DNA of 64,000 bases, from assembly GCA_964638675.1 (NCBI GenBank), contig CAZXAU010000008.1:1-64000 (forward strand), written 5' to 3'. A program made the position numbers and the translations under genes. Position 1 is the stretch's first letter. The number at the start of each line of letters is the position of its first letter. Below are positions 33,089 through 41,067 of the stretch, piece by piece. This DNA comes from SIG714 sp964638675 (lineage in GTDB: Bacteria > Bacillota > Clostridia > Oscillospirales > CAG-272). Below the pieces are notes generated by a model. It saw only the letters and a program-made list of their open reading frames with translations, was not told where the DNA came from and ran no database searches.

Positions 33089-34852
33089 TCAATTGAACGG
33101 TTTACGTGCTGTATATGATGTGTGCAGAAGCTCGTGCGAGAGATGTGAGTTCGGCTCGCCGAGGAAATTCTTGTACAGATCGCAAATTTCGGGATTATTG
33201 TGCGACTGACGAATGCTTTGATGGCAATCCTCAGAATAAAGTGCCTTTGCACGTTTTTCACGGTATGTATCGACAATATCGTCATCTTCATCGGGGAGGA
33301 AGCACTCACGTACATACGGCTGTCCGCCTCCGTTGATGCATCCGCCGGGGCATCCCATGATCTCGATAAATGTATATGGCGATTCTCCCGCTCTGATCTG
33401 ATCCATCAGAACCTTTGCCGCTTTCATTCCGCTTGCTATCGCAACCTTAAGCTTCTTTCCGCCAAGCTCAAATTCGGCTTCCTTGAGATTGTCAAGTCCG
33501 CGGACTTCGCAGAACTCGATGCCTTCTCTCTCTTTTCCGGAGAGCTTGTAGTATGCTGTACGAAGTGCGGCTTCCATAACTCCGCCCGTGACTCCGAATA
33601 TGACACCTGCTCCGCTGTAATCTCCGACGATATCACGGTCAAAATCTTCATCGGGAAGCTTTTTGAACTGTATACCGCTTCGTTTGATAAGCTTTCCAAG
33701 CTCACGTGTTGTGAGTACTGCGTCAACATCGGGCAGACCGCGTGTAATAAGTGAGTCGCGCTCTTTTTCGTATTTTTTAGCCGTACAGGGCATTATCGAT
33801 ACGACAAACATATCCTCGGGGTTTACACCGATCTTTTCTGCGTAGTAATGCTTGATGATCGCACCTTCCATTTCGTGAGGCGATTTGCAGGACGACAGGT
33901 GATCGAGCTGATCTCCATAGTAATATTCAGCATAATTTACCCAACCGGGTGAGCAGGATGTGATCATCGGAAGTGCTCCGCCGTTTGCAATTCTGCCGAG
34001 CAGTTCGGTTGCTTCTTCCATGATCGTAAGATCGGCACCGTAGTTTGTGTCAAATACCTTTTTGAATCCGAGACGGCGAAGTGCGGCAACCATTTTTCCT
34101 GTGACGGGCGTTCCGATCTTCATGCCGAATTCTTCGCCGAGTGCTGCACGAACAGCAGGTGCTGTCTGAACTACAACATATTTTCCGCTTGCAAATGCTT
34201 CATCGACCTTTTGTATTTCGCTCTTTTCCATAAGAGCACCGGTCGGGCATACATTTACGCACTGTCCGCACATGATGCATGGCGAATCTACAAAATTGCG
34301 GTTTTCTGCAGGAGCAACGATGGTTTTAAATCCTCTGTTTTCAAAGCCAAAAATTCCGTTGCCGTGTGAATTTGCACAGCGTGCTATACATCTTCCGCAA
34401 AGCACGCATTTTGAGGTATCACGCACTATACTCGGAGCGACACAGTCGCATGTTGTTTCGGAATGTTCGCCCTCGAACCTGTTTTCACGGGCGTTTGTAA
34501 GGCGTGCCACATGGAGAAGCTCACACTTTTCGTTTTTCTCGCACTGCTGGCAGTTTTTGTTGTGATTTGAGAGCAACAGCTCGACAGATGCACGGCGTGC
34601 GGCAACTGCTTTGGGAGATGAGATCGTGATCTCCATGCCTTCGTTTATCGGATAAACACATGAAGCCACAAGACCTCTTGCACCTGTTGCTTCGACAAGA
34701 CAGACACGGCATGAGCCCTGATTGCACTCACCGTGGTTATATGTACAAAGAGTGGGGATCTCATAGCCGCATTTGCGTGCCGCTTCGAGAATCGTCAATC
34801 CTTCATCTACCTGATAGGGAATTCCTTCAATTTTTATATTAATTTTTGCCAT
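33089..34852 (-). CDS. hydA: [FeFe]-hydrogenase catalytic subunit
   Basis: 587 residues. An N-terminal 2Fe-2S domain (CTYNHGECNQGSCRVCLVEA), the His-Cys3 cluster region SNHNKNCQQCEKNEKC, two 4Fe-4S sites (CVLCGRCIARC, CIMCGQCVNVCPTGA), then the H-cluster domain with TSCSPGW, MPCTAKKYE and MGCPGGCINGGGQ, and the small-subunit tail. All H-cluster cysteines are present. With the NuoF- and NuoE-like partners upstream it forms an NAD(P)-linked, probably electron-bifurcating, trimeric hydrogenase that disposes of fermentation electrons as H2. Confidence 0.95.
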   Translation of the reverse strand: MAKINIKIEGIPYQVDEGLTILEAARKCGYEIPTLCTYNHGECNQGSCRVCLVEATGARGLVASCVYPINEGMEITISSPKAVAARRASVELLLSNHNKNCQQCEKNEKCELLHVARLTNARENRFEGEHSETTCDCVAPSIVRDTSKCVLCGRCIARCANSHGNGIFGFENRGFKTIVAPAENRNFVDSPCIMCGQCVNVCPTGALMEKSEIQKVDEAFASGKYVVVQTAPAVRAALGEEFGMKIGTPVTGKMVAALRRLGFKKVFDTNYGADLTIMEEATELLGRIANGGALPMITSCSPGWVNYAEYYYGDQLDHLSSCKSPHEMEGAIIKHYYAEKIGVNPEDMFVVSIMPCTAKKYEKERDSLITRGLPDVDAVLTTRELGKLIKRSGIQFKKLPDEDFDRDIVGDYSGAGVIFGVTGGVMEAALRTAYYKLSGKEREGIEFCEVRGLDNLKEAEFELGGKKLKVAIASGMKAAKVLMDQIRAGESPYTFIEIMGCPGGCINGGGQPYVRECFLPDEDDDIVDTYREKRAKALYSEDCHQSIRQSHNNPEICDLYKNFLGEPNSHLSHELLHTSYTARKPFN

Positions 34853-34865
34853 TTTGATTCACCTC

Positions 34866-36755
34866 TCATTCTTTTGTGATCGCACCGAATTTGCATGAGG
34901 CAATACACATGCCGCATTTCACGCACTTTTCGGTGTCGATATCCATACAAGCGAGCTTGCGACCCGGGGCAACATAGTCTGTTCTGACTATTGCATTGGT
35001 GGGGCAATTTCTTGCGCAAAGTCCGCAACCTATGCACTTTTCACGGCTTATTGTATATTTCATCAGACTCTTGCATACATGTGCAGGACACTGCTTGTCA
35101 ATGATATGTGCCTCGTACTCATCACGGAAATGAGCAAGTGTGGACAAAACCGGGTTGGCCGCAGTCTGTCCGAGCGCACAGAGCGAACCTGCCTTAATGA
35201 CTGCCGCAAGCTCTTCAAGCTGATCAAGATCTTCCATTGTGGCTTTTCCTTCGGTTATCTTGTACAGATATTCGAGCAGGCGTTTGGTACCGATACGGCA
35301 GGGCGAACACTTTCCGCAACTCTCATCGCATATGAATTCCATGTAGAATTTTGCGACATCGACCATGCAGTTATCTTCATCCATGACGATCGCACCGCCC
35401 GAACCCATCATTGAGCCTTTAGCTACAAGGTTGTCAAAATCTATCGGTGTATCAAGATCTTTTTCGGTGAGACATCCGCCCGAAGGACCGCCTGTCTGAA
35501 TAGCCTTGAATTTCTTGCCGCCGGGGATTCCTCCTCCGATATCGTAGATAAGCTCACGCAGAGTTGTTCCCATCGGAACTTCGACAAGTCCGACATTGTT
35601 TATTTTTCCGCCGAGTGCGAAAACCTTTGTTCCTTTTGATCTTTCAGTTCCTACGCTCGCAAATTTATCAGCACCCTCTCTGAGAATATATGGAATACAT
35701 GCGAGTGTCTCAACATTGTTTACGACTGTAGGACGGTCCCACAAGCCCTTGACAGCAGGGAACGGAGGACGTGAACGGGGCATTCCGCGCTGGCCCTGGA
35801 TCGAATTAAGCAGGGCTGTTTCTTCACCGCATACAAATGCACCTGCACCGAGACGGATATGTGCATGGAATGAAAAACCGCTTCCCAGAATGTTGTCACC
35901 GAGAAGTCCCATCTCTTCTGCCTGTGCAATTGCTATGCGCAGACGGTTGACTGCTATCGGATATTCGGCACGGACATAGAAATATCCGTTCTGTGCGCCG
36001 ATCGCATATCCTGCAATTATCATTCCTTCAATGACGTTCAGCGGATTTCCTTCAAGGATAGAACGATCCATGAAAGCACCGGGGTCGCCCTCGTCACCGT
36101 TACATACAACATACTTGTCGCCGTCACCGCCGTATGCAAAGCTCCATTTGCGTCCTGTGGGGAAGCCTGCTCCGCCTCTTCCTCGGATACCCGAAGCGAG
36201 AACGGCGTCTATTACCTCTTTACGGCTCATTTTGAGTGCATTGGCAAGTCCTCTGAAAGCACCGATGCCCAACGCCTCGTTTATATTTTCAGGGTCAATC
36301 TGACTGCAACCGTAAAGTGCAATTCTACTCTGTTTTTTATAGAATGTGATATCGTCCTGTTTTGTGACTGCCTTTTCGGAAACAGGATCAACATAAAGAA
36401 GTCTTGTGACGACTTCGCCGCCTATCAGATCTTTTTCAATGATCTCTTCCACGTCGTCTATGGTTACAAGACGGTAGAGCGTTTCCTCGGGGTAGATTTT
36501 TACAAAAGGTCCCTGGGAGCAGAAACCGAAGCATCCTACCTGATTGACACTTACACGGTCAGACAGACCTTTTTCTTCGATAATTGAAGCGAATTTGGCA
36601 AGGATCTCATGTGAACCGGATGATATGCATCCCGTACCTCCGCAGAAGACCACCGAACGCTTATTGTTTTTTCCTTCAAACTTCGATGCAAGCAGGACAG
36701 AACATTCCTGTATTTTTTCATCCAACTTGTCAAAAGAATCGATTATTTCAGACAT
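34866..36755 (-). CDS. hydB: NuoF-like flavoprotein subunit of the [FeFe]-hydrogenase
   Basis: 629 residues. An N-terminal thioredoxin-like 2Fe-2S domain (CGGTGCISSGSHE, CFGFCSQGP), the Nqo1/NuoF core binding NADH and FMN (SGIRGRGGAGFPTGRKWSFA, CNGDEGDPGAFMDR), the 4Fe-4S loop DESCGKCSPCRIGTKR, and a C-terminal two-cluster ferredoxin (CIGCGLCARNCPTNA, CVKCGMCIASCKFGA). This matches HydB/HndC. The fused N-terminal domain stands in for the separate HydD/HndB subunit of four-gene systems. GGAGG precedes the ATG. hydA follows after 13 bases. Confidence 0.94.
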   Translation of the reverse strand: MSEIIDSFDKLDEKIQECSVLLASKFEGKNNKRSVVFCGGTGCISSGSHEILAKFASIIEEKGLSDRVSVNQVGCFGFCSQGPFVKIYPEETLYRLVTIDDVEEIIEKDLIGGEVVTRLLYVDPVSEKAVTKQDDITFYKKQSRIALYGCSQIDPENINEALGIGAFRGLANALKMSRKEVIDAVLASGIRGRGGAGFPTGRKWSFAYGGDGDKYVVCNGDEGDPGAFMDRSILEGNPLNVIEGMIIAGYAIGAQNGYFYVRAEYPIAVNRLRIAIAQAEEMGLLGDNILGSGFSFHAHIRLGAGAFVCGEETALLNSIQGQRGMPRSRPPFPAVKGLWDRPTVVNNVETLACIPYILREGADKFASVGTERSKGTKVFALGGKINNVGLVEVPMGTTLRELIYDIGGGIPGGKKFKAIQTGGPSGGCLTEKDLDTPIDFDNLVAKGSMMGSGGAIVMDEDNCMVDVAKFYMEFICDESCGKCSPCRIGTKRLLEYLYKITEGKATMEDLDQLEELAAVIKAGSLCALGQTAANPVLSTLAHFRDEYEAHIIDKQCPAHVCKSLMKYTISREKCIGCGLCARNCPTNAIVRTDYVAPGRKLACMDIDTEKCVKCGMCIASCKFGAITKE

Positions 36756-36756
36756 T

Positions 36757-37242
36757 TCAGTTTGCCTCCTTTTCTCTTAATTCCTTTATGATACCCGGAA
36801 CGGCGTTGACCGCTACCTTAGGGTATACTGTTCCGTTGATGGAAACAGCGGGAGCAATGGCACAAGCACCGATACAACGCAGTGCATCGAGAGTGAACAT
36901 GCCGTCTTCTGTAGTTTCTCCCGGTTTAATTCCGAGAATTTCGGAAAATTTATCGATCACCTGTTGTGCACCCTTGACATAGCAGGCAGTGCCGAGGCAA
37001 CAGCCGATTACATATTTTCCTTTCGGACTCAGCGAAAAGAAAGAATAAAAAGTTACAACTCCGTAAATTTCCGCTACACTGATGCCTGTTTTCTCCGAAA
37101 CGAGCTCCTGCACATCCAACGGAATGTATCCGAATTCGTGCTGGATATCGCTGAGTATCATCATCAGAGGCGTTTTTTCTGCGGCATATCTGTCACAGAT
37201 CTCATTGATCTGTTTGACAGCCGTCTCGCTTAAATGTGTCAT
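36757..37242 (-). CDS. hydC: NuoE-like 2Fe-2S subunit of the [FeFe]-hydrogenase
   Basis: 161 residues from the ATG at 37242, selected because GGAGGG is five bases upstream; a longer frame from 37332 has none. The fold is thioredoxin-like with the 2Fe-2S ligands in CCLGTACYVKG and CIGACAIAP. It passes electrons between NADH, FMN of HydB and the catalytic subunit. First gene of the operon, behind a sigma-A promoter with a leader near 280 bases; hydB follows at once. Confidence 0.93.
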   Translation of the reverse strand: MTHLSETAVKQINEICDRYAAEKTPLMMILSDIQHEFGYIPLDVQELVSEKTGISVAEIYGVVTFYSFFSLSPKGKYVIGCCLGTACYVKGAQQVIDKFSEILGIKPGETTEDGMFTLDALRCIGACAIAPAVSINGTVYPKVAVNAVPGIIKELREKEAN

Positions 37243-37524
37243 GAGAACCCTCCAAAAATATATTGAATCTTTTAATATTAGCTGATTGAATGCAAAAAGT
37301 GCATTAATAATCCGGCAAGCACTGTTTACCATACACAGTCGGACGTTCCTGGGGGCTGAAATATGATATACTGCTTTTGCTGTCCTTCTATAATATCATA
37401 TTTTGCGGAATTTTGCAATAAGTTTTGAAATTTGCATACATTTTTATTTTAACGGGAATTTATCCAATGTTAAATTATTGCAAAATATTGCTCCGTGCTG
37501 TAATCTGCCGACATAACGAGACCT

Positions 37525-37553
37525 ATTCTATCACATAATACTTCAAGATGCAA
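37525..37553 (-). promoter_or_regulatory. Sigma-A promoter of the hydrogenase operon
   Basis: On the minus strand: TTGCAT (37553-37548), 17-base spacer, TAGAAT (37530-37525). The leader to hydC is about 280 bases and has no gene; I did not find a convincing Rex operator in it. Confidence 0.65.
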
Positions 37554-37583
37554 GCTTTTTCGTAAATAAAGATTTAAAATCAA

Positions 37584-37612
37584 TTGACAAAACGAATAAA
37601 TGGTGATAAAAT
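37584..37612 (+). promoter_or_regulatory. Sigma-A promoter of the TVP38-type gene
   Basis: TTGACA (37584-37589), 17-base spacer, TAAAAT (37607-37612); divergent from the hydrogenase promoter 30 bases away. Confidence 0.85.
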
Positions 37613-37652
37613 ATTTATATAAAGACAAACATATACAAAGGCGGTTATGAAA

Positions 37653-38351
37653 ATGACGAAAAAAACAAGGGTATTCAAAATTCTGATTTTTGTTTTATTT
37701 ATCTTGTTTACTGCTCTTGTGACATATTGTGTCGGAGTTCCGATGGTGAACCGACTTGAGGATCCCGAGAGCTTCCGTGAATGGATCTCTGAAAAGGGAC
37801 TGTTGGGAGAGCTTATGTTTGTTTTGATGGTAGTATTTCAGGTTGTCGTTGCACTTGTGCCGGGAGAGCCGTTTGAGCTCGGTGCAGGATACGCATTCGG
37901 AATCGTGAAGGGAACACTGCTTTACTATGCGGGTGTTACAATAGGCGGGATCATTGTTTTTTATCTTGCGAGAAAGTTCGGAAATAAGATACTTGAAATA
38001 TTTTTTGATAAGAAAAAGATCGATGAAATGAAATTTCTGAAAAGCAATGACAAAAACAGAATTCTTTTCTTTCTGATATTCACCCTTCCAGGAACGCCGA
38101 AGGATCTTCTTTCTTATTTTGCAGGTCTGACCGAAATGTCATTTTTACAGTGGATGCTGATATCATCGATCGGGCGAATTCCGTCGGTCATGACATCAAT
38201 AATATGTGGAAACCAGCTCGGTGAGGGAAAATATATTGCGGCAGTGATAACATACGGCGTAACATTCCTTTTGACAGCGGCAGGATTTTTGATATATAAA
38301 AAAATGAGGAAAAATAAAGAAACAAAAGACGAAGAGATGAAGAATGAATAA
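37653..38351 (+). CDS. TVP38/TMEM64 (SNARE-associated, DedA-superfamily) membrane protein
   Basis: 232 residues with about six transmembrane helices. VVALVPGEPFELGAGYAFG and, further on, FFLIFTLPGTPKDLLSYFAGLTEM (split: FFLIFTLPGTPKDL, LSYFAGLTEM) carry the paired re-entrant-loop motifs of the VTT domain. Family members flip lipids such as undecaprenyl phosphate or phospholipid; which applies here is open. The ATG at 37653 is better spaced from AAAGGCGG than that at 37647. A charged C-terminal tail (KKMRKNKETKDEEMKNE) faces the cytosol. Confidence 0.85.
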   Translation: MTKKTRVFKILIFVLFILFTALVTYCVGVPMVNRLEDPESFREWISEKGLLGELMFVLMVVFQVVVALVPGEPFELGAGYAFGIVKGTLLYYAGVTIGGIIVFYLARKFGNKILEIFFDKKKIDEMKFLKSNDKNRILFFLIFTLPGTPKDLLSYFAGLTEMSFLQWMLISSIGRIPSVMTSIICGNQLGEGKYIAAVITYGVTFLLTAAGFLIYKKMRKNKETKDEEMKNE

Positions 38352-38418
38352 TACTTTTTTATCTTGTAAGGATAACTGAATTATTTATTTTTATTCAATA
38401 AAGTCTTTGAGGGGCTAT

Positions 38419-38444
38419 GTGTAATTTTCTGTAGAAAATTACAC
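38419..38444 (+). other. Perfect inverted repeat upstream of mtaB
   Basis: GTGTAATTTTCT (38419-38430) and AGAAAATTACAC (38433-38444) form a 12-bp stem with almost no loop, 38 bases before mtaB. No T run follows, so an operator or RNA processing site is as likely as a terminator. Confidence 0.5.
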
Positions 38445-38481
38445 CGACAACTAAACGCAAACTAACATTAAGGAGAGCGAA

Positions 38482-39780
38482 ATGAAAGCGGCGATATATA
38501 CACTTGGGTGCAGGGTCAATCAGTATGAGAGTGAGGTCTTTGCCGAGATGCTCGAACAGAAGGGAATAGAGGTCTTTCGTGAGGGCGGAAAGGGGTGCGA
38601 TATATGTATAATCAATACATGCACCGTGACAGGAGAGAGCGACAGGAAAAGCAGGCAGTTCATACGAAGATCGATAAAGGACAACCCTATGGCGGCTGTT
38701 GTTGTTACGGGGTGTATGGCTCAGATCTCACCTGATAAAACAATTGAGATCGATGGCGTTGACGCTGTTGTCGGCAACTCAAATAAGCTGGCGGTAGTTG
38801 AAAAGGCAATTTCTCTTGCCGGGAAAAAGAATGAAATTCCCGAAAACTGCGTATGTGCGCTTGAGGGAAGAGAATTTGAAAAAATGTCGATCGAGCACTC
38901 GGAGAGAACGAGGGCGTACATAAAGATAGAGGACGGCTGTGAAAATCATTGCTCTTACTGCATAATTCCGCAGGCAAGAGGGAAGATACGCTCAAAGCTG
39001 CCCGAGGATATATTGGCTGAGGCAGGACAGCTCCGAAGAGGATATCACGAGATCGTGCTCACAGGAATAGAGGTTGCAGGATACGGAAGGGATCTTGAAG
39101 GAAGGGTGTCGCTTGAAGATGTAGTGTGCATGATCGACAGGGAAACAGGATTTGACAGAATTTCATTCGGATCGCTTGAACCGTCCTTCATACGTCCTGA
39201 ATTTATTGATAAAATATCGACGGTCAAAGGACTTTCGCACCATTTTCATCTTTCATTGCAGAGCGGATGCGACAGAACGCTTGCCGCAATGAGAAGAAAA
39301 TACAATACCGATATTATCAGAAGAAATGTCGCACATATAAGACAGCTCATTCCCGATGCTATGTTCACAGCCGATATTATAGTCGGTTTTCCTGGGGAAA
39401 CACAAAAGGATTTTGAGGAAACGTGTGAATTTGTTGAATCAATAGGACTTTTGTATGCACATGTATTTGCATATTCGGAGCGTCCGGGAACACCTGCCGC
39501 AAATATGGAAAACAAGGTCAGTGAATCGGTCAAAAGCGAGAGATCGGCGATCCTTTGTGAGATATGCAAAAAAAACAAGAAGAGAATTCTTGAAGAATAT
39601 AAAGAAAACGCAGGGGTATATCCCGTACTTTTTGAGGAATACAAGAACAAAACGGCAACGGGCAGACTGAATAACTATATTGAAGTTACAGTAGAAAACG
39701 ACGAGGAGCTTTCGGGAAAAATAAGGAATGTCAGAATCGTCGGTTGCAGTGAAGATAAGCTCATCGGAATTCTTGAATAA
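38482..39780 (+). CDS. mtaB: tRNA t6A37 methylthiotransferase MtaB
   Basis: 432 residues of the MiaB family: N-terminal UPF0004 domain with clustered cysteines (YTLGCRVNQYES, INTCTVT, VTGCMAQ), the radical-SAM cluster CENHCSYCIIPQARG (CxxxCxxC), and a C-terminal TRAM domain. The GCRVNQYE and RGKIRSK stretches identify the MtaB branch, which adds a methylthio group to t6A at position 37 of tRNAs decoding ANN codons. AAGGAG precedes the ATG. Confidence 0.93.
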   Translation: MKAAIYTLGCRVNQYESEVFAEMLEQKGIEVFREGGKGCDICIINTCTVTGESDRKSRQFIRRSIKDNPMAAVVVTGCMAQISPDKTIEIDGVDAVVGNSNKLAVVEKAISLAGKKNEIPENCVCALEGREFEKMSIEHSERTRAYIKIEDGCENHCSYCIIPQARGKIRSKLPEDILAEAGQLRRGYHEIVLTGIEVAGYGRDLEGRVSLEDVVCMIDRETGFDRISFGSLEPSFIRPEFIDKISTVKGLSHHFHLSLQSGCDRTLAAMRRKYNTDIIRRNVAHIRQLIPDAMFTADIIVGFPGETQKDFEETCEFVESIGLLYAHVFAYSERPGTPAANMENKVSESVKSERSAILCEICKKNKKRILEEYKENAGVYPVLFEEYKNKTATGRLNNYIEVTVENDEELSGKIRNVRIVGCSEDKLIGILE

Positions 39781-39885
39781 CCTAAAAAAGAATAAAAAAT
39801 GCATATATTCATTAATAAATGAATTAATTGTGCAAAATTCACCAAAGCAATAATGATGCAAAAGAAATATTGTCAGCTTTGCTTA

Positions 39886-39914
39886 TTGAAAAAAATCAAG
39901 CAATATGGTATTAT
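39886..39914 (+). promoter_or_regulatory. Sigma-A promoter of the amino-acid ABC importer
   Basis: TTGAAA (39886-39891), 17-base spacer, TATTAT (39909-39914), about 40 bases before the ribosome site of the binding-protein gene. Confidence 0.8.
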
Positions 39915-39961
39915 ACTCGGGTAAAATAATAAGAGAAATCAATGAAAAAGAGGAAAACAAA

Positions 39962-40798
39962 ATGAAAAAATTCACAAAAGCAGTTGCGATAATTGCAATG
40001 CTCGCAATGGCACTGACATTTGTCGGATGTACTACTTCACCGGCAACAACACCGGCAACAACACCGGCAACCAAGACTCCTGCAACATCTGTTGCTCCTG
40101 CAACCGGTGCTACTCCCACATCGGACAAAAAGGTTCTGAAAATGGCTACAAATGCTTACTTCCAGCCTTATGAGTACTACGACGGAACCGAAATGGTCGG
40201 TATTGACGTTGAGATCGCTAAAGCTATCGCAGAAAAAATGGGTTATGAGCTTGTTATCAGCGATATCGAATTTGACTCGATAATTACAGAAGTCACAGAG
40301 GGTAAGGTTGACTTCGGTATGGCAGGAATGACAATAACTGACGAGCGTCTTGAATCTGTTGATTTCACAATTTCATATGCATCGGGCGTTCAGGCTATCA
40401 TTGTTAAAGACGGTTCTCCCATAACATCGGCAGATGATCTTTCTAATGAAGATTATAAGATCGGCGTTCAGAAGGGAACAACAGGCGACACATACGCATG
40501 TGATGATTTCAATACAGATGATAAGATCCGTGTAACACAGTATGCAACAGGAAATGAAGCAATGCTCGCACTCAAGAAGGGCGATATTGATTGCATTATC
40601 ATTGATAACGAACCTGCAAAGGCACTTTCTGCGGCAAACGAAGGAACAAAGGTTCTTGATTCGACTTATGCAGACGAGGACTATGCTATTTGCGTAAAGA
40701 AAGGCAATAACGAGCTGCTTGATAAGCTCAACGCCGCAATTCTTGAGCTCACTCAGGACGGAACAATAGCAAATATCGTTGCAAAATATATCAAGTAA
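39962..40798 (+). CDS. Polar amino-acid ABC transporter substrate-binding lipoprotein
   Basis: 278 residues from the ATG at 39962 (AGAGG upstream). Lipobox TFVGC near residue 21, a low-complexity Thr/Pro/Ala stalk with three TTPA units, then a SBP_bac_3 domain: YEYYDGTEMVGIDVEIAKAIAEKMG (in part: MVGIDVEIAKAIAEKMG), GKVDFGMAGMTITDERLESVDF and KIGVQKGTTGD. These are typical of binders of glutamine, arginine, histidine or cystine. It delivers substrate to the permease and ATPase encoded next. Confidence 0.92.
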   Translation: MKKFTKAVAIIAMLAMALTFVGCTTSPATTPATTPATKTPATSVAPATGATPTSDKKVLKMATNAYFQPYEYYDGTEMVGIDVEIAKAIAEKMGYELVISDIEFDSIITEVTEGKVDFGMAGMTITDERLESVDFTISYASGVQAIIVKDGSPITSADDLSNEDYKIGVQKGTTGDTYACDDFNTDDKIRVTQYATGNEAMLALKKGDIDCIIIDNEPAKALSAANEGTKVLDSTYADEDYAICVKKGNNELLDKLNAAILELTQDGTIANIVAKYIK

Positions 40799-40860
40799 TA
40801 TATTTATTAAACTTATTATAAAAGAATTCAGGTTCGGATAAGACCCCGAATTCATAACAT

Positions 40861-40886
40861 CGAAAAGCACCGCATGGTGCTTTTCG
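40861..40886 (+). terminator. Strong hairpin between binding-protein and permease genes
   Basis: CGAAAAGCACC (40861-40871), loop GCAT, GGTGCTTTTCG (40876-40886): a perfect 11-bp stem without a T run. It probably attenuates read-through or protects the upstream mRNA, giving more binding protein than permease. Confidence 0.65.
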
Positions 40887-40913
40887 TGCAGATAAGGAAA
40901 TTTTCAATATGAA

Positions 40914-41062
40914 AAGTTTGAAAGATAAATCTTTCAAACGGCGTTTTGTGGCTTTGACCACCGGAACGAGCCGATTCCAGAAGAATCGGTGCAATTTTGC
41001 TTTGCAAAACCAGCCCCAATTCCGCAAGAAAGGAAGCTTTCGCAATGCGAAAGCCATGGTCA
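40914..41062 (+). repeat. Start-codon-associated structured repeat, copy 2
   Basis: Same element as at 2844, with H1, H2 (TTTTGC-TTT-GCAAAA) and H3 (GCTTTCG-CAATG-CGAAAGC) all present. It is longer (149 nt) because an additional hairpin CCGATTC-CAGAA-GAATCGG (40971-40989) replaces a short stretch of copies 1 and 3. It ends CCATGGTCA, with ATG 41056 in frame with ATG 41068. The frame remains open through the element from 40909. Confidence 0.85.
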
Positions 41063-41067
41063 AATAT

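Noticed and set aside
37430..37500. Possible Rex (redox) operator near the hydrogenase promoter
   Set aside because: TTGCAATAATTTAACATT only partly fits the TTGTTAA-N4-TTAACAA consensus and lies downstream of the proposed start; too weak to claim.
40040..40080. Short tandem repeat of ACACCGGCAAC units
   Set aside because: Part of the Thr/Pro/Ala stalk of the substrate-binding lipoprotein; ordinary low-complexity linker, not a mobile or CRISPR repeat.
40909..41067. N-terminal extension of the permease through repeat copy 2 (50 more codons)
   Set aside because: The frame is open only because the repeat happens to lack stops there; copy 1 has an in-frame stop further up, and the peptide has no similarity to transporters.
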